A stretch of DNA of 19,481 nucleotides from Sporothrix humicola (taxonomy: Eukaryota > Ascomycota > Sordariomycetes > Ophiostomatales > Ophiostomataceae): NCBI GenBank assembly GCA_021396245.1, contig WNYE01000178.1, positions 1-19,481 on the forward strand. The letters run 5' to 3'. The number at the start of each line of letters is the position of its first letter. The stretch's first letter is position 1. Below are positions 8,842 through 17,548 of this stretch, piece by piece. The notes below the pieces were generated by a model that saw nothing but the letters and a program-made list of their open reading frames with translations, did not search any database and was not told where the DNA came from. The position numbers were made by a program, and so were the translations under genes.

Positions 8842-9942
8842 GCCGATACGTTCTAGACTGTTTTTTTGTGTTATTTTTGTTTTTTATTTTCGGTGTCTGC
8901 TGTTTTGGGCCACTTAACAACTGGCTTTTCGCGGCTCATTGTTTTGCGTTTCTATCATGACATGACCTGGGCGTTTATGTGAAAGGCGTTGGCTATCGTG
9001 CTTCTAAAGGTGTGCTTTTCTAGAAGTCTTCGATGTTTAAGGTTCTTTTTGGGGGGGGTTGGAAGGTGACGTTTTTTTCTTCTTTTACTTTTCAAATTCG
9101 ATTGCTGTCCTATTCTCTAGCCACAAGTGATAATTGTCGGGTGCATCGCTAGCTCCCGGACCTGTCTAAATGCACCTCATATATAGTCATGTTTTATAAA
9201 AGATTGCTATAATGGATCGAACAGATGTCGCTTTGTCAATCTTTAGTACTACGCCGTACTCAAATTCATATTCACATATATCGTTGGTAATAAAGGTGCT
9301 GTCCATGCTTGCTTGTGGCATTGTACCTATGAAAATAAATTACTATCCGACCTCGCCAACTGGCTGCAGCCATCGCCCTCTTCTGAGCACCACATTGTAA
9401 CCCCTAAATCGCGAGGCTTACAGTAAGACAAATAAACATAACGCACCGTAAAGTATTAAAGGATGGATTGAACCGCGAAGCAAATAGAGAGAGAAAAACT
9501 ACACATACCATTACAACTGTGTAGTCATATCTAAACACCAGGCGCCTAAACAGCAGCAATAAAATGCAAACATAAAATGCGCTCCTGACAACGAAAACAA
9601 AACACGAAGCAAATTGCGCGAGCGTAATGAACAAAAGCGAAACAAGAAAACAAATAGTCTGTACACCTTGAGCCTTCAAGACCTAGAAGGATAGAACCGA
9701 ACAGGGCGGAGCTCATCAAGAAACACCCAAAAAGAAAATCCAATTGTGCCACTGGAACAGGCACCCTTATCATATAAAGGGCCGCGGTCATTACCGCAAG
9801 AAGTGGCAAACATGCTTTGTAACCCAGTTTTTGGCGTCATTGACAAGAATGTAGACCACGTTAGCAAAAAAAGAGACGGGAAATGGCATAGCAGGCAAGA
9901 CCATCTGGCGAGCCACGGCCGAGGGCTTAGAAGGTGGGAAGC
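8842..9942. other. Non-coding region between convergent small gene and cyclin
   Basis: This holds the T-rich 3' flank of the small gene, a run of eight G at 9051-9058, one TACG-N-CGTA unit at 9245-9261, AATAAA-like signals near 9288 and 9332, and the 3' flank of the cyclin (A-rich on this strand). Open frames here start at TTG or give low-complexity hydrophobic translations. I see no gene. Confidence 0.65.
9245..9261. repeat. Extended palindrome unit, copy 6
   Basis: AGTACTACGCCGTACTC, with core TACGCCGTA at 9250-9258. It is nearly identical to the unit at 7338-7354 although about 1.9 kb and a gene separate them. It also contains AGTAC and GTACT arms. Confidence 0.75.
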
Positions 9943-11782
9943 CTATGAGATCTCATCCACAGACAGATCGGTATCCGTGATGCCGAAATGGACAGCATTC
10001 TTCTTAGCCCACTGGCGAGTAATAAGAGATGCTGTGTTTTATGTTAGTAAAATAAAATAGTACACCACTTTGTCGGGCCCAAACAAGTCCGCTCCGATGA
10101 TATAAGAGAAGCATGCACAATAATACCATACCTTTCAAATATTTTTTGCTAGCATATTTCTTGAAAAAGGCTTCGTGGGTCGAAGGGCGAGCAAGGTAGT
10201 CGACCATGAGAATGGCAACCGGCTCAATATCGTCCTCGGTGTAACCAGCGTAGAAAGACAAGGTAGCGTCCTAAAGAAACACAAAATGCATTAGATAAAC
10301 TGGAGAGACATGTTTGGCAAAACGATCAACGTACCCATTCGCCACGGTCCAGGATCAGACGGGCAAGAAACATAGCAGCAGCAGCAACATGGCTGGGCCG
10401 ATAAGACATGAATCGATGGTCCAGAAGGCTGATCTCAGTGAGATACTTTGCAACAGTGCGCGTCTGGATGTCATAATTGTCGGCCTTCGACACGCGACGA
10501 AGGAAGTTCATTGGGTTAGGGTAGCTCAGGTCGTAGTTAAGAGTGCCAAGCATGAATCGTTCAGCACTCAGAATCTCAGCATCAGTGAATCCGTCGTCTG
10601 CAACGTGACGGAAACTGCCCACAGAAGGCGAAAGTACTTCTTCGTACTTCGCAGCAATGAACATGGCTGTGACACCAACCAGTTGCAATCGGTCAAGCTG
10701 GACCACTTTGGCAGAAAGGAATCGATCGACAATATTGACGGCAAGAAAAAGGGTCTCGGGTAGCAAATGGAAACGAGTGTGGACTTCAACTAGCCAGTCA
10801 ACGAGAACACCACGTGTCTTCCAGTCGAGTTCGTCCTGATGATTCATGTACCGAGGATTGGGCAAGGAGCTGCATTCCAGGTCGCGGAGGTATTCGAAAA
10901 TGTCCGCAGCGTATTCAGCGACCATCTGTGGATCATCCAAGTCTTCGCTGTCAAGGTCTTTCACACCCTCTGGGTAAATGAATTCCGTTGGCACAAATTC
11001 TTCGATAGAATCATCCAGAGGCTGTAGCCGTTCTTGATCTTTGGCTGCATCCTTCTTGGCAGTGCTGCTACCACCTGTCTTTGTAGGCTCCTCCAACCGC
11101 AAGGCAGTAGTATGCGCCTTTTTGCGAGCTGGCTCTCCCTCATCGGCAGGTGCATCTTCCTTGATTGTTGCGGTAGAAGCAGATGCGGTAGCAACCTTTC
11201 TCTTTTGAACTGTGCCAATGGTGCCATGGCCTGACTTTTTCACCTCTGTTGCCTTCTTGCCAGACTCCTTAGTAGAAAGAGCCGCCCGGCCCGTAAGGCG
11301 AGACGAGTTTTTCTGTATGCCAGTGGGCTGTGCTGCCTTGGAGACGAGGCCAACTTTACCAACAGCCTTCTTTGCCTCGGCCACTTCGACCTTTGTGACA
11401 TTGCTGACATCACCCAGTGCTGCACGTTTCCGCAGTCCCGAGGGCTGAGTGGTAGAGGACTGAGCTGATTTCTTGGCTTGCAAAGGTTTAGCAGGTACAG
11501 TCAACTCGTCAACATGTAGCGATGCAGCCTTTGCGCGGGTTATGCGCGCTGCCGCTACACTGTTCTCGTCATTCTCGTTCGAAATGAGACGCTGTCTAGC
11601 AGGACGTCCCTTTGCAGTAAAGTTAGCAACCCGTACTAAACCATAGTCATGTTTGCTGTTTTTATTTTTTGCTACTCACAGGCGGCATTTTCGATCTTCC
11701 TTGTGCGGCGACGCGTCGAAATTCGGTTTTCTTGCTGCAGGAAAGCATTGTTAGCTACTACCGTCTTTCCCGCACCCAGCAT
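9943..11782 (-). CDS. B-type mitotic cyclin, four exons
   Basis: Regulatory partner of Cdk1 (Clb/Cdc13/NimE group) that drives entry into M phase and is destroyed by the APC/C. Exons on the minus strand: 11680-11782, 10335-11635, 10132-10270 and 9943-10031, giving 543 aa. Introns are 44, 64 and 100 nt, and all joins keep frame. Two destruction boxes of the form RxxLxxxxN are visible: RQRLISNEN (residues 48-56) and the classic-looking RAALGDVSN (105-113). A basic, Ala/Lys/Ser-rich linker follows. The N-terminal cyclin fold spans about 276-408, with the hydrophobic-patch segment RGVLVDWLVEVH and the B-cyclin signature HVADDGFTDAEILSAERF. The C-terminal fold ends KKYLKASLITRQWAKKNA. The ATG at 11782 is chosen because it is the only in-frame one upstream of the conserved text. 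The first exon is the weakest part, since three other ATGs and a possible intron overlap it. Which Clb paralogue this is cannot be told. Confidence 0.93.
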
Positions 11783-11865
11783 ACATCATGGCATGCTTAT
11801 AGAGTCGGCGTAAGATAGACACAGGATTGCCCTAGGTTTGGCCTGACAGGCGAGAAGCGGGACAT
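11751..11865 (-). promoter_or_regulatory. Upstream AUGs / short uORFs before the cyclin start
   Basis: On the minus strand, three short frames precede or overlap the chosen cyclin ATG: 11865 to 11797 (22 codons plus stop), 11794 to 11786 (ATG CCA TGA) and 11789 to 11751 (12 codons plus stop, overlapping the start out of frame). They matter only if transcription begins upstream of them. Confidence 0.5.
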
Positions 11866-11958
11866 ACAAGTGTGATGCCGTAGCCAGGCCGGTGCTGGGC
11901 CGGTCGGAACGTGCAGAAACCGGAGGACGACAGAGGAAGCAGGAGATCTGCCTATTAA

Positions 11959-11988
11959 ACACGCGTAGTTGGTACGAACGACGCGTGT
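11959..11988. promoter_or_regulatory. Pair of ACGCGT (MCB-like) boxes in a dyad
   Basis: ACACGCGT at 11959-11966 and its reverse complement ACGCGTGT at 11981-11988 flank 14 bp. ACGCGT is the MluI cell-cycle box bound by Mbp1/Swi6-type factors (MBF) in yeasts. The pair lies about 180-205 bp upstream of the cyclin ATG, so cell-cycle control of this gene is a reasonable inference. Confidence 0.6.
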
Positions 11989-12767
11989 AGAAGTGAGGTT
12001 GACGACAGGCGGTATTGGGAAAGATGAAGATGGAGCGAGTCACGATCTGAAGGCGCGTGAAAAAGGATTTGCGGAGCGGAGAACACCGCGCGAATGAATC
12101 AGAAAGAAGAGATGATATATGGAACAGAGTGGGAAAGAAAGAAAAAAAAGAGTAAAGGAGGGAAAGCAATGAGGAAAATAAGAGAAGTAGAAGATTCAGA
12201 TCGTTCTTGTGTATGGGCAAAATGTATGTTTGGTGTTTTGGCTACATCAAACAATTTGGTGTTAAAAAAGACAGAGGAGAAGGGAGTCTGGCACAAAAAG
12301 AGGAATGGTCTGTTGTTCTATGGGTGTGGCCTGGGTCATGGTACTTTTACTGTGCTGTGTGTCTTTTGGGGCGAGTCGCGTAGGCACAGCAAAAGAGGGC
12401 TGCTCGTGGAGCGTGCCAGACCGCGGATACCCACCACAGCTCGCGTTGGAACCGGGGCGTCTGGGCAGTAGCGCGATTTGGCTCCGCGCCCGCCTTGTAA
12501 ATACGACGCGATACAGGACATGCCGTTGCCGGGCCAGGGAGTGTTAAAGGCACCATATGAGTTATTCTCCAGTGTAGTAAGACACGCTGCTCGGCTGGAG
12601 ACTGTGCTGAAGCACTCCGTGTACCTGTGTAACTCTGCTATGGCACTCCACACTTCATACAGACTAGTACAGGGCCTCAGTGCACACAGGACTCCGTATC
12701 TTTAAGCAACAGCTGGCCGGCCCACTAGGCGACCCAGCCACCAATGTAGGAAAGAAAAGAGCTATAG

Positions 12768-12795
12768 ATTACGTCGTAATACTCCATACGACGAT
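12768..12795. repeat. TACG-N-CGTA palindrome, copy 7, with a diverged neighbour
   Basis: ATTACG-T-CGTAAT at 12768-12780 is a perfect 13-bp interrupted palindrome. It is followed after ACTCCA by TACGACGAT at 12787-12795, which has one or two changes from the core. This suggests a paired arrangement like the double unit at 7824. Confidence 0.7.
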
Positions 12796-13166
12796 AATAC
12801 CGAGTATATAATAGAGCGTTTTATTTGAACTGTTTGAACATAGGATGTTTTCTCGATCCTATTACGATTTATACTACCGGTACGATATACTTCTTTCGAG
12901 TGTAGAAGCACGATAAAAAGTGAGATTGACTAGCAGCTTTGTTGCTCTCTTATTTAAAAGTTAAACAGTCACAATTAACACACAGTCCAGAGCGGGAGCA
13001 TTAAAGGGAGTGTGAGCTGCAGGGCTGGGGCCTTACCGTGCAGTTAAGAGTGCATTCATCTTGCAAAGGGATGGATGGAGAAGAGGGAGGAAGCAATTTT
13101 GATGCGTTCCTTGTCCACATTTTCCTGTACGTGGTAAGAACCGTGCTCAGTTGACTGCGAGTCAGA

Positions 13167-13282
13167 CGTGCCCATTGGCTAAACGCGGTCCAAAACAGGA
13201 AAGAGAGAGGACGGTTCGTGCCCACTGGCAAAGCAGCCCACAGTCAACAATGGCAACCACCAAGCAACGGACCGCTCATTGG
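13167..13282. promoter_or_regulatory. Inverted CCAAT boxes and a 13-bp direct repeat upstream of uL2m
   Basis: ATTGG occurs at 13174-13178 and 13278-13282. The first lies in CGTGCCCATTGGC (13167-13179), which is repeated with one change as CGTGCCCACTGGC at 13217-13229, exactly 50 bp downstream; the change destroys the CCAAT core. CCAAT is the site of the HAP/NF-Y complex, which in fungi controls many mitochondrial genes. The link to uL2m is inference from position. Confidence 0.45.
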
Positions 13283-13615
13283 TTGCTTTTGAGAGCTAAA
13301 ATTCGCCTCGTGGTACCTGACATCTTAACCGTGGCTCGTCGCGTCGGGCCCACCATGGATATAGTGTGGCTCAAACGGACCGGATTAACCTTCTGCACCG
13401 GTTTTTTTTTCGTGTGACGGTCTCAGAAGCATACAACATTCGATGTAAATCGACGAACGATAACCGATACAGCCAAAAGAGCTGCATGCGGTTTTGGGTT
13501 GCCTTGTGTCTACGATTTTTCTGCTTCACAGGGGCGGCGCAACCCACACCACGACAAAACTCTTGATAAGGCCTCTCGGCACTCCTCTTGCCACACGAGC
13601 CCAGGCCAAGCCACC

Positions 13616-14918
13616 ATGCTCAAGGCTCGGCTCGGGTTTCTAGCCGGCCGTGTCCGCCAGGCCGGAGCGCTGCCTGGCGGGCTGCCCAGTGGGCTATCCA
13701 GGAGAACTTTTGCGGCAGCGACTACGCCCAGAGCTTCGGACATATCCCAGCAATTTCCAGCAGCCAACTCTTCGTCGTCGTCGACGGTGCAAGGCCGTGA
13801 AGGATCATCGGCAATCCTTCGCACATATAAGCCACGGACGCCAGGTGTTCGCCATCTGAAACGACCCATCAACGACCATCTATGGAAGGGACGGCCATTT
13901 CTCCCTCTGACATTCCCCAAAAGGGGCCATGGAAAAGGAGGCCGCAACAACAGAGGCAGAATCACTGTGCGGCACAGAGGTGGCGGCGCAAAGCGACGGA
14001 TTCGGATGGTTGATTTTGAGCGGTGGGCGCCGGGACCGCATCTAGTCGAGCGGATCGAGCACGACCCAGGGCGCAGTGCACATATCGCGTTGCTCACAAG
14101 CCAGGCCACAGGCCGAAAATCATACATAGTTGCAGCCGAGGGGATGCGCGCAGGAGATGTCGTCCAGAGCTATCGCGAAGGCATCCCACAAGATCTTCTA
14201 GATGTCATGGGTGGCATCGTCGATCCTGGAATCCTGGCTGCGCGGACTGCGCATAGAGGAAATTGTCTCCCTTTACACATGATCCCTGTTGGGACGGTCA
14301 TATACAATGTCGGCTCTCGTGCGGATAAAGGCGCCGTGTTTTGTCGCAGTGCCGGTACCTATGCCGTCATCACGAACAAGGAAGAGGAGTCAACCCCAGG
14401 GAATGGCCGCAGGGCTACGGGTGGTTTTGTGCATGTGAGACTTCAAAGCGGCGAGGTCCGTCGGGTGAACAAGGATGCGTGCGCAACTATCGGTGTCGCC
14501 AGTAACCCACATCACCAAGATCGCCAGTTAGGCAAAGCCGGCCGGAGTCGCTGGCTGAACATTCGGCCAACAGTGAGAGGTGTGGCGATGAACAGAGGTC
14601 AGGCATACCCCAATATCAGCCCGCCCACCATAATGATAAACGTGCCGTTGCTAACCCTGTTGCGTCCGCAGTCGACCATCCGCATGGTGGTGGCCGCGGA
14701 AAGTCAAAAAGTAACCGACACCCAACAAGCCCGTGGGGCACGCCGGTACGCATGTCCACTCCCAACGCTGCTGCTGACTTTCGAGCGCAAAACTAACACA
14801 GTGACACGTGGAACAGGCCAAGGGAGGATTCAAGACAAGACGGACGAGCAACATCAATAGATGGGTCATCACTCCACGGCCGCGAAACATGGGCCGGCGC
14901 AGGAACAAGAGCTCATAA
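13616..14918 (+). CDS. RML2: Mitochondrial large-subunit ribosomal protein uL2m, three exons
   Basis: The uL2 protein of the mitochondrial large ribosomal subunit, needed near the peptidyl-transferase centre. Exons: 13616-14597, 14672-14745 and 14817-14918, giving 385 aa, close to yeast Rml2. Introns of 74 and 71 nt have CTAAC branch sites at 14651-14655 and 14793-14797. The start is the ATG in GCCACCATGC; the open frame reaching back to 13499 has no earlier ATG. Residues 1-35 are Arg-rich with no acidic residue, as in a mitochondrial presequence. The conserved body includes KRGHGKGGRNNRGRI, RHRGGGAKRRIR and NPHHQDRQLGKAGRSRWL. Joining the exons restores the family hallmark VDHPHGGGRGKS (from residue 328, with the conserved His 332) and SPWGTPAKGGFKTRR. 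Without splicing, the C-terminus is nonsense, which supports both introns. Confidence 0.95.
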
Positions 14919-15671
14919 TAGAGCATGCAATCAACATAGCCAGCCAGGTTCTTAGATAGCATTGTCTTTGGGCCAACACTTCCCGGCCAAAAACCCCGTG
15001 GGCTCAGATTTAGCAAAGACTTTTCTTCAGCTTGAGAGCACCGGAGATATATGTTTGTAGGGATGTATGATATTGGGAGGGAAAGAAAAGAAAAGAAAAA
15101 TACCCAGACAACCATACTTTCAATACCTGGCCTCGGCTGGAACAGAAACATATGAATGTAAACAAGTACGAAGAAAAAGAGCAAGAAAAGAAAAAGGGGC
15201 ATAGAGGCGCTATGAAAAGAAAAAAAAGAAGAAAATGCATCATACGACGTACAATTGAGCACACTATTAGTAAACCCGACAGTGTCTGCTTTGTGCCTTG
15301 TGAGTCTGGCTGGGCATTCCAGATCTTCTGCCAAGAGTTACTGGCATAGTACGTGCACGGCCAAGCCACCTTCAATCGGGCGTCGGGCGTGTAAGCATAA
15401 ATAGCAACATATTCGGAAATTTAAGAGGTGAAATTTAGTGGCTCCATACTTCAGAGAAAGAATCCCAGGGCACAGCCGCAACAGCTCCAGGAGCAGCTAT
15501 CTTGGGCAAGGTCGGCCAACCCTACCCAGTAATACTTAAAACAAGTCGACTTCCCACCTCACCACAACCGTGTTCGCGTCTCGGCCGCCCAGCACTGCTT
15601 CCTTTCCTTCCTCTACAGACTGCAACTGGATTGTAACGGGCCCGTCTGACAAGGCGTACCCGTGGTCTTCA
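14919..15671. other. Intergenic region between uL2m and PAP2 phosphatase
   Basis: Tandem genes are separated by 753 bp. It contains purine-rich A/G microsatellite-like tracts (about 15079-15100 and 15172-15235), one TACGACGTA at 15243-15251, and no ATG between about 15420 and the PAP2 start. A long minus-strand open frame (14651-15334) overlaps the uL2m end and looks like chance. Confidence 0.6.
15243..15251. repeat. TACG-N-CGTA palindrome, copy 8
   Basis: TACGACGTA in the context ATCA-core-CAATTG, between uL2m and the PAP2 gene. Confidence 0.7.
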
Positions 15672-17219
15672 ATGCCAGACACTAGCACATACCCTCTTAT
15701 CGCCCGTACTCCCTCCCCATCCCCGAACCCGAGCGGTGTAGGTACAGGCACACAAGTCGAGGACTACAACGCACCAACAGGTCTCGATATGGCATATACA
15801 GACAAACACCGTCATTGGAGGAGTCGCGCGCGGCATACTTCCGCCTGGGTCATCGCATCCGGCGTTCTCGACTGGCTTCTTATTGTAGCAACAGGTGTCG
15901 GTGGCTTTTATCTCGGTGAAATAACACCCAACAAACGGCCCTTCCAGCTGGAGAACCCTAATATATCGTGAGTCCTATGGAAGCCTCGGGCGCCGCATAG
16001 CTCGCCAACAAATTATACTAACGCGAGCTCCTTGTTCAGATTCCCATTCACGGTTCACGAGACCGTGACTTCACGGAACTTAATCATTGCTACCGTTGCT
16101 GTTCCTGTGGTCGTGATTGCTTTCGTGTCACTTGTTTCCGTCCCGGGCCTTTCAGTCCCACCAGGAACGCCGCGCGCCCTTGTCTGGCGACGCAAACTAT
16201 GGGAGCTGTATGCTTCGTTGCTCTCATTCGGCCTCGGCATGGCATCGCAGTGGTTCATAATCAACGGCCTAAAAAACATATGCGGCAAACCCCGTCCAGA
16301 CCTGCTAGCCCGTTGCCAGCCCGATCTTGCCAACGTGGCTCAGTATGTTGTTGGGGGCATTGCAAACATCACCTCAAACGGTCAGCTGGTCAGCTCGGAC
16401 ATATGTACCAATACGGATACATACATTTTAAACGATGGCTTTCGTAGCTACCCGTCCGGCCATAGCTCATCCTCCGCCGCTGGCTTGGGACATCTTGCCC
16501 TCTTCCTCGCGTACAAGCTTGGCGTCGTTTTCCCGTTCTCTCCACCACTATTGTCCAGAGAAGTTGCGGCACTCTCCGCTACTGCTTTCCCAAGTCGCAA
16601 TCGCATATCCGCTCTTCAGAATGGGAGCTCCTACGAGCTTCAAGATATCAGCCATCCTGTATTCCTTAACAGCGATTCTTCAGCACCGGGGCGTGTCCGG
16701 GGCTCACGGAAAGACATGCCGCAGGCCGGTGCGTCCATGGATTATGCATTCACCTCGGCGAGGCGAGCCGGGGCAGCTCCGCCGCTCTATCTTCTCGTGA
16801 TCGTGCTTACTCCACTATTCTCGTCGGTCTTCATCGCTGCTACCCGTTGGTATAATTTCCGGCACCACGGCTTTGATATCATTTTTGGTTATACAATCGG
16901 CACTATAACAACGTTGGTAGCGTTCCGCATGTACCATTTACCACTCAGCCAAGGGGCAGGCTGGGCGTGGGGCCCCCGAAGTGTCGACAAGGCGTTCTGG
17001 GCCGGGATTGGCAGCAACAGCTGGGCAGAACCTTGGGGTCGTTGGACGTCTGATACGCGCGGTGATGGTAGAGGTTTTGAACTAACAGCGCCTCGCAACG
17101 ATGGAGTATGTCGTTCTCCGCCGTCACAAGGGGAGGGCTCGTCGCGGAGAAGGGTGACTCATGATGCTGCCGGTGATGATGATAACATAAGCGGCAACGA
17201 CTTGGAAACCGGGAGGTAA
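15672..17219 (+). CDS. PAP2-family lipid phosphate phosphatase, two exons
   Basis: Integral-membrane phosphatase of the type-2 phosphatidic acid phosphatase superfamily (Dpp1/Lpp1-like), expected to dephosphorylate phosphatidate, diacylglycerol pyrophosphate or related lipids. Exons 15672-15967 and 16040-17219 give 491 aa; the 72-nt intron has donor GTGAGT and branch CTAAC at 16018-16022. All three catalytic motifs are present: KNICGKPRP (177-185, KX6RP), PSGH (237-240) and TRWYNFRHHGFD (367-378, with Arg368, His374 and Asp378). About six membrane helices are visible, near residues 58-80, 112-133, 152-176, 247-265, 346-367 and 380-398. PSGH to the TR motif is 126 residues, far longer than the usual 31-54, because of a polar insert. 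The C-terminal tail is hydrophilic, rich in Gly, Asp and Arg. The start is the first ATG after a stretch without any; the Kozak context is only moderate. Substrate cannot be assigned. Confidence 0.9.
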
Positions 17220-17548
17220 TTAAACAGGACAGCTCATAGCCTGTGAATTAACGTCCACCACCAAAATACTTTCATTGGCTTGGTATGCAGGGGTGACATA
17301 ATAAATGCAATACTCCTCACCGATCGCGCCTTGTCACAACCAATTCCGGTCTAAATTGTGTTTCGTCAATGTAAAAATATAAGCTCGGTTACAGCCCAGA
17401 AAGAGGAACAAAAATGCAAGTCAAGACCATCGCAAACACGCCATTTTGTTCCAAAATGCAACCGTACGCCCAATGCCTCCGGGTACCGTGTGATGACCGC
17501 ACGACGGAGCAAATAAACTAGCAGTGCTCAACATGAACACACATCTTT
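17220..17548. other. Convergent gap between PAP2 and CK2 beta
   Basis: The 329 bp between two convergent stop codons hold AATAAA-like signals on the plus strand (near 17301 and 17511). Nothing else is recognised. Confidence 0.6.

Larger units (their letters stand above)
11783..13615. other. Divergent intergenic region between cyclin and uL2m
   Basis: Close to the cyclin it is purine-rich on this strand (about 12110-12190), hence a pyrimidine-rich leader for the cyclin, and it contains the ACGCGT dyad. The middle holds a short ATG frame (12305-12547) and TACGTCGTA at 12770-12778. An AT-rich section with TATATAAT-like sequence lies near 12805. The right part has two inverted CCAAT boxes before uL2m. 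One upstream ATG frame (13486-13566) could lie in the uL2m leader. Confidence 0.6.

Noticed and set aside
9465..9474. tRNA B-box-like GGTTCAATCC on the minus strand
   Set aside because: No A box, cloverleaf or acceptor stem is found at the proper distance.
9404..9679. Minus-strand hydrophobic frame resembling a small membrane protein
   Set aside because: It starts at TTG in the T-rich 3' flank of the cyclin; hydrophobicity follows from T-rich codons.
14746..14862. Unspliced C-terminus of uL2m ending at 14860
   Set aside because: It destroys the VDHPHGGG and SPWG motifs; splicing restores them in frame.
5317..15251. CRISPR-like array from the recurring palindrome
   Set aside because: Spacing is irregular over kilobases and the host is a fungus.
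14651..15334. 227-codon minus-strand frame
   Set aside because: It is antisense to the well-supported uL2m end and introns, its middle is low-complexity Phe/Ser/Leu from A/G-rich DNA, and it matches nothing I know.
15420..15440. Inositol-response-like element GGTGAAAT before the PAP2 gene
   Set aside because: It matches only part of the yeast UAS-INO consensus and lacks the CATG half, so it is not supported.
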